Shown: positions 24,024 through 32,155 of the stretch, one piece after another
Numbering within the stretch: the first letter of the stretch is position 1
How the letters are laid out: the number at the start of each line of letters is the position of its first letter
Source of the DNA: Deltaproteobacteria bacterium
Lineage (GTDB): Bacteria > UBA10199 > SPLOWO2-01-44-7
Assembly (NCBI GenBank): GCA_023265595.1
Contig: JAHFSU010000013.1
Coordinates: 1-51,434 of the forward strand
Length of the DNA stretch: 51,434 nucleotides
Direction of reading: 5' to 3'
Notes under the pieces: generated by a model
Database searches by the model: none
Seen by the model: the letters and a program-made list of their open reading frames with translations, nothing else
Told to the model about the DNA's origin: nothing
Program-made: the position numbers and the translations under genes

Positions 24024-25256
24024 TTAGAACTCATAGGCAAATGCGGCGGCAAAACCGAAGACCTGTTGCTTGGAAGCACCGGTCGGTTTGTAGAGGGAGT
24101 AATCCCCTTCCAATTTCAGTTTTGCACCGTCAGCAATGGCGTAGTTGCCGGCCAAAGCAAATTCATAAATACTTTGCTTGGCGCCGGTTAAGCTCTGCAA
24201 GGCAGCTCCACCAAAATTGCCTCCAACAAGCGCACCGGTTGCATTTGCACCATTGACATCTTTGGCCCAAGCAAAACGGAGTGTCCCATCCCACACGTCA
24301 CTGAAGTCGTAGTGGAAATTGGCCAATGCTCCGAAATACTTGCCATTTTTTCTATTTTGCCCAGCTACGGTATTGCGGGTATCAATCTGGCGATAGACCG
24401 CTTCGCCACCGAAGGCGAAGTTGTCGGTAACCCACCATTGCCAATCGGCATCACCCAAGAAGCTCAAATGCTTCTTCATGTTGCCGGGGTTGGTATGATC
24501 TTGCCCGTAAGCACCGGAAACACCCAACGTGCTCTTTTTTCCCTCTTCACCCCAGTTGAAACCGATACGTGTACCGGCTCCGGGGATATCGGTCTTGAGG
24601 GCAACAAAATCACCCATGTCGTTGGTCAATCCTGTATTGACAACGTAGAGATGCCAATCGACCATATCGCTGAATGCATAGTAAAACTTTGCACCCGTAA
24701 AGGTGTTCGGACGCAAAGCGCGATAGACGATACTGTGGGAGATCGTATCGTTATAGATGATATTGATTTTTTCGAATCCGATCGGGGCGTTGAAACGTCC
24801 CAACAGGAATTCAACCCCATTCCCTAATGCCAAATTGGCCGTGGCATACGCTTGTTCCACAAGGACACCAACAGCGGCACCGGGACCAGCACCGTTATTG
24901 AATCTCGCACCACCATTCATGGTGTTGGAACCGAAATCCAAGTCGGCACGGATACGGATGTTTTCACCAAATGATTTGGCGACATCCAATTCTGCCTGAT
25001 CGACAAAGAATTTGAAGACATCTTCTTTGTTCACGGCTCCGGCCGTCGTGTCATTGGAACCGATTGGGCCGGGAAGATTACCATTCACATCACGGGTTAC
25101 TACTGCAGCACCCGTGGTTTTAAAACGCTGCCAACCGGCACCTGCTACGACGTTACCGGATGCCTCAAACCCACCGGCGACAGAGCTTTCTGCTGCAAAG
25201 CTGACTGCCGAGGCGAGCAGGGCAATGGCAAATACTGCAATAAATGATTTTTTCAT
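24024..25256 (-). CDS. Porin-like outer-membrane beta-barrel protein, paralog 1
   Basis: A 410-residue protein with a clear signal peptide (KKSFIAVFAIALLASAVSFA, then AESS) and a C-terminal FAAAFAYEF. Barrel-type alternating strands fill the chain. It shares long blocks with paralog 2, such as VEFLLGRFNAPIGFEKI and GEEGKKSTLGVSGAYGQDH. It is likely a general or solute-specific porin of the BBP2/OmpL-like type. The ATG at 25256 has GGAGAG at good spacing; the open frame upstream adds ten residues before the signal peptide and is rejected. It has its own terminator and a long 5' leader with hairpins, suggesting high and regulated expression. Confidence 0.87.
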   Translation of the reverse strand: MKKSFIAVFAIALLASAVSFAAESSVAGGFEASGNVVAGAGWQRFKTTGAAVVTRDVNGNLPGPIGSNDTTAGAVNKEDVFKFFVDQAELDVAKSFGENIRIRADLDFGSNTMNGGARFNNGAGPGAAVGVLVEQAYATANLALGNGVEFLLGRFNAPIGFEKINIIYNDTISHSIVYRALRPNTFTGAKFYYAFSDMVDWHLYVVNTGLTNDMGDFVALKTDIPGAGTRIGFNWGEEGKKSTLGVSGAYGQDHTNPGNMKKHLSFLGDADWQWWVTDNFAFGGEAVYRQIDTRNTVAGQNRKNGKYFGALANFHYDFSDVWDGTLRFAWAKDVNGANATGALVGGNFGGAALQSLTGAKQSIYEFALAGNYAIADGAKLKLEGDYSLYKPTGASKQQVFGFAAAFAYEF

Positions 25257-25274
25257 GCTTTCTCTCCTTATCCA

Positions 25275-25390
25275 ACCTTGAAACATTCAAGGTCGTACTT
25301 CAATCCACCCTTAAAATATGCAGATAGCCTTTTGGAGAGACACCCCCTTTCCGACTGTAGATTCTGCTCCACCCTCCACCATAATGGTGG
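25275..25390 (-). promoter_or_regulatory. Porin 5' leader with two hairpins
   Basis: Two perfect stems lie upstream of the porin Shine-Dalgarno: ACCTTGAA-ACA-TTCAAGGT (25275-25293) and CCACCAT-A-ATGGTGG (25376-25390). The gap to the next gene is about 290 bp. If transcription begins beyond 25390 these lie in the mRNA leader and could tune stability or small-RNA pairing. No clear promoter hexamers were fixed. Confidence 0.4.
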
Positions 25391-25547
25391 CGGGTTTCGG
25401 GTTGGCTAATTGTTAATGACTACTCCCCCCCTTTAAGTCAGGCGGGCCAAATGAAAATCGGCGAAAGTATAGGGAAAGTTGGATTTTTAGGCAACCATAA
25501 AAATCGATGCTTGACCCATCCGGCGCATAAAGTTAACGTATTGAAAA

Positions 25548-25922
25548 ATGAAAGAAAAAATTCTTATTGTCGACGATGAGCCCCAAATCCATACCGTTTT
25601 GGGCAAATTGCTTGAAAAAGAGGAATATACCGTTTCGCATGCCCATAATGCTGAAGAGACATTCAAAGAGATCGACCGGCAAAAACCGGATCTTATTTTA
25701 CTCGACATTATGATGCCTAAAGTTTCCGGCATCGAAGTTTGCAATCGATTGAAGGAAAATCCGGCCACAAAAGATATTTTGGTCCTTATTTTATCGGCAA
25801 AAGATGCTCAGGCCGACCGGATTGAGGGATTTACCCATGGCGCCGATGATTACGTCTCCAAACCGTTCCATCTCCGCTCTCTCGTCCGCAAAATCCAGCA
25901 TATGTTGCAGAAAAAAACCTAA
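25548..25922 (+). CDS. CheY-like single-domain response regulator
   Basis: A 124-residue receiver domain with all active-site residues: acidic pair D9-D10, phospho-acceptor D53 (LLDIMMP), switch Ser S83 and K105 (SKPF). There is no output domain, so it signals by protein contact or phospho-relay. No histidine kinase lies nearby in the window. The 5' gap is AT-rich with TTGACC at 25511-25516 but no clear -10. It is convergent with the RidA-family gene. Confidence 0.93.
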   Translation: MKEKILIVDDEPQIHTVLGKLLEKEEYTVSHAHNAEETFKEIDRQKPDLILLDIMMPKVSGIEVCNRLKENPATKDILVLILSAKDAQADRIEGFTHGADDYVSKPFHLRSLVRKIQHMLQKKT

Positions 25923-25937
25923 AAGTTGCCATTCTAT

Positions 25938-26396
25938 TTATTTTACCTCTACAAGAAGCGCCAGTTCCAGACAGGCATTCTGCGGTAGACTCATTACACC
26001 GGCAATACGACGTGTATGTTTTCCCGCCCCGCCAAAAATGTCATATAATAAGCTGGAGGCCCCATCGACAACCCGTTCATGATCTTTAAAATCACCACCG
26101 ACCGCCAAAAAAGAATGGAGTTGAACGATTTTTTCAACCTTATTCAAACTCCCGCAATGCTCCTTCACCACACTCAATGCATTGATCAAAGCATAGCGGG
26201 CCGCCATTATCCCCTGATCCAAAGAAATTTCGATCCCCAATCTCCCCTTAAAAGCCACTTTCCCATCCCAAAAGGGAAGCAGTCCCCCGACATAAATTTG
26301 TTTCCCAACCGAAACAGCCGGCACAACCCCCTTCAATGTTTTGGGGATATCCGGCAATTCGATAAACAATTCGGCCAGTTTTTTTTCAAAATCCAT
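25938..26396 (-). CDS. RidA/YjgF-family protein
   Basis: A 152-residue protein of the YjgF/YER057c/UK114 superfamily, which removes reactive enamine or imine intermediates or acts in related catabolic steps. Seen are VPAVSVGKQIYVGGLLP near the N-terminus, a LDQGIMAARYALINAL helix and the C-terminal RRIAGVMSLPQNACLELALLVEV. Length and pattern fit the larger COG0251 subfamily, not classic 128-residue RidA, so deaminase activity is uncertain. Its ATG is 1-2 bp from the methyltransferase stop, suggesting an operon. Confidence 0.85.
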   Translation of the reverse strand: MDFEKKLAELFIELPDIPKTLKGVVPAVSVGKQIYVGGLLPFWDGKVAFKGRLGIEISLDQGIMAARYALINALSVVKEHCGSLNKVEKIVQLHSFLAVGGDFKDHERVVDGASSLLYDIFGGAGKHTRRIAGVMSLPQNACLELALLVEVK

Positions 26397-26397
26397 G

Positions 26398-27171
26398 CTA
26401 CCCTCTTTTTTTCGTCACCTGTAAAAATAAAACCAACGGTGTCCCTTTGATTTCGCGAAACGCATTCATCTCTTCGGACGCTGCGAATTGGTTTCGCAAC
26501 GTATCATCGATGAAACCTTCATGCATATCCGTAATGGAGAGCGAAGCCACACGGCACATCTTGTAATAATCTTCCAAACCGCGAATCGTTGCCTGAATGG
26601 AACGCATCCGTCCTGTTCCCGATTTGGCGTAGAGTCCAAAGGGATGGTAATCGAGAATAAAACCGGTGCCGCCGGGAACTAACACCCTTCCGATTTCTTT
26701 GAACGCACTGACCACATCCCCCTGATGGGGTGTGGCAATATGGGCAACCACACAATCAAAAAAATCGTTTTCAAACGGAATGGATTTCAGATTTCCCTTT
26801 AGAACAAGAGAAGAAGCCGGCGCCAAAAGGGTCGGCAGATTGTCATCGACAACCATGCCACAAAAAACTTTCGGTTTTTTTTCAAGAATCGTTTTTTGGA
26901 AACGGAGCGGGTTTTCCCCCAGTTCCAAAACGGTTTTCTCCCGCAATGGGGGAAGTGTCTGCATCATGAACCGGTCTCCGACGAGATCAATCAATTGTCT
27001 GATTTTGGCAAGAGAGAGCCGCGACTCCAAAGCCATGATCGGATGCAATCCGCTCGTTTCGGTGCCGACTTTTTCTTTTGCCTTTTTGGCCTGTCCCACC
27101 AATTTTTCAACCACGCGTCCTAAAAACCCGACGCCCTTTTCAAGCCCTTTGGTCAACTTTTGTTGCGGCAT
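26398..27171 (-). CDS. Class I SAM-dependent methyltransferase
   Basis: A 257-residue protein. A Rossmann-type core has motif I as VLELGENPLRF, which lacks the usual second and third glycines. Motif II-like FCGMVVDDN follows, then NDFFDCVVAHIATPHQ and the VLVPGGTGFILDYHP strand of Methyltransf_11 enzymes. The first ~60 residues are basic and helical. The substrate is unknown. The ATG at 27171 (MPQQKL) is preferred over an in-frame start 12 codons upstream, because it leaves 44 bp for a divergent promoter with pepA. It forms a pair with the RidA-family gene downstream. Confidence 0.78.
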   Translation of the reverse strand: MPQQKLTKGLEKGVGFLGRVVEKLVGQAKKAKEKVGTETSGLHPIMALESRLSLAKIRQLIDLVGDRFMMQTLPPLREKTVLELGENPLRFQKTILEKKPKVFCGMVVDDNLPTLLAPASSLVLKGNLKSIPFENDFFDCVVAHIATPHQGDVVSAFKEIGRVLVPGGTGFILDYHPFGLYAKSGTGRMRSIQATIRGLEDYYKMCRVASLSITDMHEGFIDDTLRNQFAASEEMNAFREIKGTPLVLFLQVTKKRG

Positions 27172-27215
27172 ATAATTGACAATATCGAAACATTCCCTTA
27201 AGAACAACCAAAAAT

Positions 27216-28736
27216 ATGGAATTTCGACTTATCAAAGAGACTCTTTCGTCGGCCGATGCCGATCTGGTTTTTATCTGCTGTTTTGCAAAAGAGGGAGAAA
27301 AACCCTCCACCCCTTCTTTATCGAAAGACGATCAAGGGCTGGAATTGGACAAAATCCTGGAGGGGCAAATTTCCAAAACGATGCAGGCCAGACAATTTTT
27401 CGGCAAAGAGGGGGAAACGCTTGTCATCAATACGTTTGGAAAAATAAAGGCAAAAACAATTTTAGTGGCAGGCGCCGGATTACAAAAAGATTTTTCACTC
27501 GAAACCGTGCGCCGCATAGGCGGAAAAGTGGCACAAGTTGCCAATGCCCTAAAGGCGGCATCCGTTTCAGGCGTTCTGGAAACGGTGCGGCTTAAGGGCC
27601 TCTCGCCACAAGATCGTCTTCAGGCTTTTGTAGAGGGTGCCCTCCTCGGCAATTATAATTTCGTCCGTTTCAAGAAAAAAGAGACACCGCCCGCCAAAAC
27701 GCTCAAACGATTTTTGATTCATGTCAAAGGGGCAACGGCCCCATTCGAAAAAGCGGCGGCCCTTGGCGATATTTTAGGCAACGCCGCCAATCTCACGCGG
27801 GATTTGACGAATACGCCGCCGAGCGAACTCAACCCGACCGATCTGGCCAAGGCCGCTCTCGCGGTCTCCAAAAAATACAAAAACATCCGCTGCAAAATTT
27901 TGGGACTTGATGAAATCAAAAAAGAAAAAATGGGGGCTCTTTTGGCCGTGGCTCAAGGATCCGAGCAACCCCCCTCTTTCATTCATTTTTCCTATAAACC
28001 ACCTAAAAAATCAAAAACGAAAGTGGCGCTGGTCGGAAAAGGGATTACGTTCGACAGTGGCGGTCTCAATTTGAAAACGAGGGATCAAGAATTTATGAAG
28101 ATGGATATGGCCGGCGCCGCAACGGTGATCGGCGTTTTTGATGCCATCGCGCAATTAAAACCGAATGTCGAGGTGGACGGTTTCATCGCCGCCGCTGAAA
28201 ATCTTCCGTCGGGGAGTGCGATCAAGCCGGGAGACATCATCACCACGCGCGCGGGGAGAACCGTTGAGATCATCAACACCGATGCCGAAGGCCGCCTTGT
28301 GCTGGCTGATGCGCTCGACTACGCCGCCGATTTGAATCCCCATTACATCATTGATATGGCGACACTAACCGGTGGAGCCGCTTATGCGCTTGGCGAATTG
28401 GTCACACCCATTTTGGGAAATGACAAAAAACTGATCGAAAAAGTTCTGGCGGCCGGGAAAAAAGCGGGAGAGCCGGCGTGGGAACTGCCCCTCGTCAAGG
28501 AATATAAAAAAGGTTATCTTAAAGGGCCGGCCGACTTGAAAAATTCCGGGAGCGGTTCCAAAGCTTCGACGATTTCGGGCGCCCTTTTCCTGGAAGATTT
28601 CGCGCGTAAAAACAAATGGGTCCACATGGATATCGCCTCGACCGCATGGGCCGATGAACCGATGCACTATTATGCGGAAGTTGGCGCCACCGGCAATCCG
28701 GTCCGCACAATTGTTCATTTTTTGATGTCTCTATAA
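27216..28736 (+). CDS. pepA: Leucyl aminopeptidase (M17)
   Basis: A 506-residue cytoplasmic aminopeptidase that needs two metal ions. The C-terminal catalytic domain has VGKGITFDSGGLNLK with metal-binding Lys and Asp, KMDMAGAATV, and the M17 signature NTDAEGRLVLADAL near residues 354-367. The N-terminal ~170 residues are the variable M17 regulatory domain. Full length is normal. In some bacteria PepA also binds DNA in recombination and regulation; that cannot be judged here. It is transcribed away from the methyltransferase gene. Confidence 0.94.
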   Translation: MEFRLIKETLSSADADLVFICCFAKEGEKPSTPSLSKDDQGLELDKILEGQISKTMQARQFFGKEGETLVINTFGKIKAKTILVAGAGLQKDFSLETVRRIGGKVAQVANALKAASVSGVLETVRLKGLSPQDRLQAFVEGALLGNYNFVRFKKKETPPAKTLKRFLIHVKGATAPFEKAAALGDILGNAANLTRDLTNTPPSELNPTDLAKAALAVSKKYKNIRCKILGLDEIKKEKMGALLAVAQGSEQPPSFIHFSYKPPKKSKTKVALVGKGITFDSGGLNLKTRDQEFMKMDMAGAATVIGVFDAIAQLKPNVEVDGFIAAAENLPSGSAIKPGDIITTRAGRTVEIINTDAEGRLVLADALDYAADLNPHYIIDMATLTGGAAYALGELVTPILGNDKKLIEKVLAAGKKAGEPAWELPLVKEYKKGYLKGPADLKNSGSGSKASTISGALFLEDFARKNKWVHMDIASTAWADEPMHYYAEVGATGNPVRTIVHFLMSL

Positions 28737-28798
28737 ATCCACTCCCACATTCTTTACGGAAATAATCTTATCTGGATTGGGAGAAGAACCTTTTTGTT

Positions 28799-28993
28799 TT
28801 AACATTTGCAAACCGCCGACAAGGGTATCAAAATTTTTTGTGTCCTAATCAGATATTTTACAAAAAATTCTTTTTCAAGATCAGATTGCATCAATTTGTT
28901 TGCATATTTTTCAGTCGGGTCGAAAAGGACTGGGTCTTTTGCCTCCTTTTCGTAGGGGACATGAATATCGCTTGTGAATCTAATTTCGGTCAT
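28799..28993 (-). CDS. Small hypothetical ORF
   Basis: A 64-codon frame from an ATG at 28993 (MTEIRFTSDIHVPYEKE...), charged and ending with CKC. No Shine-Dalgarno is seen and no family was recognised. It is the only plausible frame in the ~400-bp gap between pepA and the MNT gene. Whether it is translated is uncertain. Confidence 0.25.
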   Translation of the reverse strand: MTEIRFTSDIHVPYEKEAKDPVLFDPTEKYANKLMQSDLEKEFFVKYLIRTQKILIPLSAVCKC

Positions 28994-29048
28994 AAATCGG
29001 CTCTTATATATCGACGGCAGGAGCCCTAAAGTTATTTGACCAGAAAGG

Positions 29049-29081
29049 CGCCCCTCCAAAGGCGGAGGAGCGTTATATTTT
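29049..29081 (+). terminator. Terminator-like hairpin before the MNT-HEPN pair
   Basis: CGCCCCTCC and GGAGGAGCG form a 9-bp stem with one mismatch and a 6-nt loop, followed by TTATATTTT. It insulates the MNT-HEPN operon from upstream transcription. Confidence 0.5.
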
Positions 29082-29096
29082 CATAAAATAGATATT

Positions 29097-29123
29097 GTTA
29101 AATTATACTAAATATAGTTAAAT
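29097..29123. promoter_or_regulatory. Promoter/operator region of the MNT-HEPN pair
   Basis: GTTAAAT occurs as direct repeats at 29097-29103 and 29117-29123, 20 bp apart, around a TATACT box (29104-29109). The encoded protein starts with an excisionase-type HTH and may bind here (inference). Confidence 0.4.
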
Positions 29124-29133
29124 ATGTTTAGAT

Positions 29134-29673
29134 ATGAACAAAATATATACACCGGAAGAGCTGGCAGCCACTTGGAAAGTCTCGCTTTTAACCATTTATA
29201 AGCTCTTGGGTCAGAATAAAATCCCTCATTTTAAAGTGGGGAGGGCCTATCGGATCCCCGAAGATTTTTTGCAATCGTACATGGAGCGGGAGGGAAATCT
29301 TTCCCAATTTTTAAAAAAACCGGAAAAAATGTTGCCGAAGGTGGCCCAATATTTCATCGATTTTCTCCAAAAAGAACCAAAAGAAAAACAGGAGAACGTT
29401 TTGGAAATCCGTCTTTTTGGATCGTATGCAAGGGGAGAGGCGACCAAAGATTCGGATGTGGATCTCATAATGATAATGGAAAATTATGATTTTGATGCCG
29501 ATCGTTGGGTTGCTTCTTTAAGCGATCTTGCTATGGAGAAGGGCGATTACAACGATCTGCTATCTGTATTGCGCATGTCCAAAGAGCATTGGGAGAAACA
29601 ACAGCAATTAAAAACCCCGTTATATGAAGAGATAGAAAAGGATGGGATTTTATTATGGCCGATATCGAAGTGA
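29134..29673 (+). CDS. Excisionase-type HTH fused to MNT nucleotidyltransferase
   Basis: In this 179-residue protein, residues 1-52 form an excisionase/MerR-like DNA-binding domain (YTPEELAATWKVSLLTIYKL, then PHFKVGRAYRIPEDFLQSY). Residues ~85-160 form a minimal nucleotidyltransferase with GS-x10-DxD (GSYARGEATKDSDVD). It probably acts as antitoxin and autorepressor for the HEPN protein encoded next, whose start overlaps its end by 19 bp. The fusion differs from the stand-alone MNT at 5.3 kb and from the winged-HTH fusion at 13.6 kb. No Shine-Dalgarno precedes the ATG. Confidence 0.87.
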   Translation: MNKIYTPEELAATWKVSLLTIYKLLGQNKIPHFKVGRAYRIPEDFLQSYMEREGNLSQFLKKPEKMLPKVAQYFIDFLQKEPKEKQENVLEIRLFGSYARGEATKDSDVDLIMIMENYDFDADRWVASLSDLAMEKGDYNDLLSVLRMSKEHWEKQQQLKTPLYEEIEKDGILLWPISK

Positions 29674-30080
29674 TTCAATCGTATCAAAAACGGGCAGAAG
29701 AAGATTTAAAAGCGGCGGAACAGATGCTTGCTTCCAAATTTCATTTAGCCGCTGTTTCTCTGGCTTATTACGCCGTATTCTATGCGATTACCGCTGCTTT
29801 GCTCGCAAAAGGAATCAAGGCCCGTAAACATAAACAACTGGGTATTGAATTTCGCAGGGTGTTTATTAAAACAGAAATACTGCCGAAAAAATACAGCGCA
29901 ATTTTGGATGCATTATTTCATGCTCGGCAAACAGCAGACTATGATGCTGTCCCCAAAATTGAACAAGAAGATGTCCAAAAACTTTTAGAGGATGCCAAAG
30001 AATTTGTAACAGTTTTGAATAAACTGGATTCCGGCGCCTGCCCCGTACTGCGATACGGGGGCCGCCGGAATGACGGCTAA
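29655..30080 (+). CDS. HEPN-domain protein, partner of the HTH-MNT protein
   Basis: A 141-residue helical HEPN protein. Seen are SYQKRAEEDLKAAEQMLAS, a central SLAYYAVFYAITAALLAKG and the late FHARQTADYDA motif typical of COG1895/COG2250-type HEPN. The strict RX4-6H RNase motif is not seen. It follows the HTH-MNT gene with overlapping frames, in the reverse order of the first pair (HEPN then MNT). The last ~18 residues (LDSGACPVLRYGGRRNDG) are encoded by family-II palindromic repeat sequence, so the native C-terminus was probably nearer residue 123. The stop is directly followed by polX. Confidence 0.85.
   Translation: MADIEVIQSYQKRAEEDLKAAEQMLASKFHLAAVSLAYYAVFYAITAALLAKGIKARKHKQLGIEFRRVFIKTEILPKKYSAILDALFHARQTADYDAVPKIEQEDVQKLLEDAKEFVTVLNKLDSGACPVLRYGGRRNDG
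30027..30078. repeat. Family-II palindromic repeat at the HEPN gene end
   Basis: CTGGATTCCGGCG, CCCCGTACTGCGATACGGGG hairpin, CCGCCGGAATGAC. It encodes the C-terminal tail of the HEPN protein and ends 3 bp before polX. Confidence 0.7.
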
Positions 30081-31844
30081 ATGACCAAAGAAGAAATCGC
30101 GCAAAAATTGGAAGAGATTGCCGCAATTTTGGAAATCAAAGGTGAAAATCCGTTCAAAGTCAGGGCCTATTACAATGCGGCGCGCGTGGTAAGCGGCATT
30201 ACGGAAGATTTAGGCGCATTGATCGGAAAAAATCAGTTGGTTGCGATCAAAGGGATCGGAAAAAATCTCGCAGAGCATATCCAAGAATTGTACGAGACCG
30301 GACATCTGAAAGAATACGAAAAAATCATTGCGTCGGTGCCTGCAGGTGTTTTGGAGATGCTGCGTATTCCCGGCGTCGGGCCCAAAAAAGTCAAAGTGCT
30401 TTGGGGAAAATTGCGCATCACGAGCATTTCCGGTCTGGAACATTCCTGTCATGCCGGCCGCGTGGCCACGCTCGAAGGTTTTGGCGAAAAAACACAGACA
30501 AAAATTCTGGAGGGGATTGCCCAGATCAAAAAGCATGAGGGAAAATTTTTGTATGCGATGGCCCTCTCCGCCATTGAGCCTATTTTTGAAAAAATGGCAA
30601 AACACCCGAAGGTAAAAATAGCGGAAGTTTGCGGGAGTTTAAGGCGGTGCAAAGAGATCGTCGGCGACGCCGATATTCTGTTAGCCACCGCATCTCCAAA
30701 AGAGGTGAGCGATTTTTTTGTGAAATTGCCACAAGTGGAAAGGGTGTTGGCGCACGGTGAAACAAAATCTTCTGTGATGCTAAAAATGGGGATGCAGTGC
30801 GATTTGCGCTGTGTCACTGTCGAAGAATTTCCATCGGCCCTGCATTATTTCACCGGCTCCAAAGAGCATAATGTCGCCATGCGCCAGATCGCGCAGGAGA
30901 AGGGGATGAAGATGAATGAGTATGGGTTGTTCACCCTTCGACCCTTCGACCCTTCGACAAGCTCAGGACTCAGGGTGAGCGGGGCTGGGGGTGAACGGTT
31001 GATTCTTTGCAAAGATGAAGCCAAACTTTTTGAAAAATTGGGGATGGAATACATCCCTCCGGAAATGCGTGAAAATATCGGAGAAATAGAGGCCGCCAAG
31101 GCCCACAAAATTCCAAAGTTGGTGGAGGTCAAAGATATTCGCGGCGTTTTTCATTGTCACTCCACGTGGAGCGACGGAACGGCATCGATCGAAGAGATGG
31201 CGCTGGGCGCCAAAGCGCTGGGGCTTGAATTTATCGGAACCGCCGATCACAGCGAAGCCGCACATTATGCGGGCGGCCTCAACGCCAAACGGGTGCAAGA
31301 GCAATTCAAAGAAATCGACAGGCTCAATAAAAAATTAAAAGGGATTCATATTTTTAAAGGGATCGAGGCCGATATTCTGCCCGACGGCGAAGTCGATTTG
31401 GGCGAAAAGGTTTTGAGCACGTTTGATTATGTGGTGGCCAGCGTCCATTCCAAATTCAATATGACGGAAGAAGAAATGACTAAAAGAATTATCAAAGCCA
31501 TTAAAAATAAAACTGTGAGAATTTTAGGCCACATGACCGGCCGCCTTTTGCTTTCGCGCGAAGGGTATCCGGTGAATCTGGCCGATGTGGTGAAGGCCTG
31601 CGTCGATTATGATGTGGCTATTGAAATCAACTCGAGCCCGATGCGGCTCGATATCGACTGGCGCAACATCCCCTTTGCCAAAGAAAAAGGGGCGATGTTT
31701 GTGATCAACCCCGATGCCCATTCTGTGAGCGGCATCGCCAATTATCGTTATGGGGTGGGGATTGCTCGCAAGGGATGGTTGACCGCAAAAGATATTTTGA
31801 ATACGCGGTCGATTGAGGAAATAGCAAAATGGTTGAAAAAATAA
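30081..31844 (+). CDS. polX: PolX-family DNA polymerase with PHP domain
   Basis: A 587-residue base-excision repair polymerase with a 3'-5' exonuclease PHP domain. HhH elements lie at residues 55-65 (AIKGIGKNLAE) and 93-101 (MLRIPGVGPKK). The polymerase site has GSLRR (185-189), D196, D198 and D241. PHP metal motifs are HCHSTWSDG (358-366), TADHSEAAH, HMTGRLL and DAHS. Between the fingers/palm region and the PHP domain, residues ~285-306 (TLRPFDPSTSSGLRVSGAGG) are encoded by a family-I palindromic repeat that keeps the frame. Normal PolX proteins have only a short linker there. It directly follows the HEPN gene and lies upstream of the repeat array. Confidence 0.93.
   Translation: MTKEEIAQKLEEIAAILEIKGENPFKVRAYYNAARVVSGITEDLGALIGKNQLVAIKGIGKNLAEHIQELYETGHLKEYEKIIASVPAGVLEMLRIPGVGPKKVKVLWGKLRITSISGLEHSCHAGRVATLEGFGEKTQTKILEGIAQIKKHEGKFLYAMALSAIEPIFEKMAKHPKVKIAEVCGSLRRCKEIVGDADILLATASPKEVSDFFVKLPQVERVLAHGETKSSVMLKMGMQCDLRCVTVEEFPSALHYFTGSKEHNVAMRQIAQEKGMKMNEYGLFTLRPFDPSTSSGLRVSGAGGERLILCKDEAKLFEKLGMEYIPPEMRENIGEIEAAKAHKIPKLVEVKDIRGVFHCHSTWSDGTASIEEMALGAKALGLEFIGTADHSEAAHYAGGLNAKRVQEQFKEIDRLNKKLKGIHIFKGIEADILPDGEVDLGEKVLSTFDYVVASVHSKFNMTEEEMTKRIIKAIKNKTVRILGHMTGRLLLSREGYPVNLADVVKACVDYDVAIEINSSPMRLDIDWRNIPFAKEKGAMFVINPDAHSVSGIANYRYGVGIARKGWLTAKDILNTRSIEEIAKWLKK
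30944..30990. repeat. Family-I palindromic repeat inside polX
   Basis: CCCTTCGACCCTTCGACAAG, then GCTCAGGACTCAGGGTGAGC. It is inserted in the coding frame, encoding PFDPSTSSGLRVSG. Confidence 0.8.
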
Positions 31845-31847
31845 CCG

Positions 31848-32142
31848 GTCATGGTGAACTTTAGAGATCGCTCATGGTGAGCTTGTCGAACCACCCTTCG
31901 ACAAGCTCAGGGTGAGCGGGTTGTTTTCCGCTCATGGTGAACTTTAGAGATCGCTCATGGTGAGCTTGTCGAACCACCCTTCGACAAGCTCAGGGTGAGC
32001 GGGTTGTTTTCCGCTCATGGTGAATTGTAGAGACCGCTCATGGTGAGCTTGTCGAACCACCCTTCGACAAGCTCAGGGTGAGCGGGTTGTTTTCCGCTCA
32101 TGGTGAATTTTAGAGACCGCTCATGGTGAGCTTGTCGAACCA
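31848..32142. repeat. Tandem array of an 83-bp palindromic unit
   Basis: About 3.5 copies with exact 83-bp period: matching points fall at 31851, 31934, 32017 and 32100. Each unit carries a near-perfect hairpin with 12-bp arms GAGCTTGTCGAA / TTCGACAAGCTC plus flanking CGCTCA and TGAGCG, and a linker GGTTGTTTTC. Variation is limited to a few bases (CTTTAGAGATC versus TTGTAGAGACC). No gene is contained. It lies between polX and the GIY-YIG gene. Confidence 0.9.
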
Positions 32143-32155
32143 TGAGTACACCCCT

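Noticed and set aside
28737-29133. tRNA or riboswitch in the pepA-MNT gap
   Set aside because: No cloverleaf or known riboswitch core could be formed; only a terminator-like hairpin and an uncertain small ORF were found.
31848-32142. CRISPR-like array
   Set aside because: The 83-bp units repeat completely, including the part that would be spacer, and no cas genes are near. It is a tandem palindromic repeat.
32123-32155. Upstream start of the GIY-YIG protein (MVSLSNHEYTP)
   Set aside because: It is encoded by the end of the palindromic array and precedes the family N-terminus.
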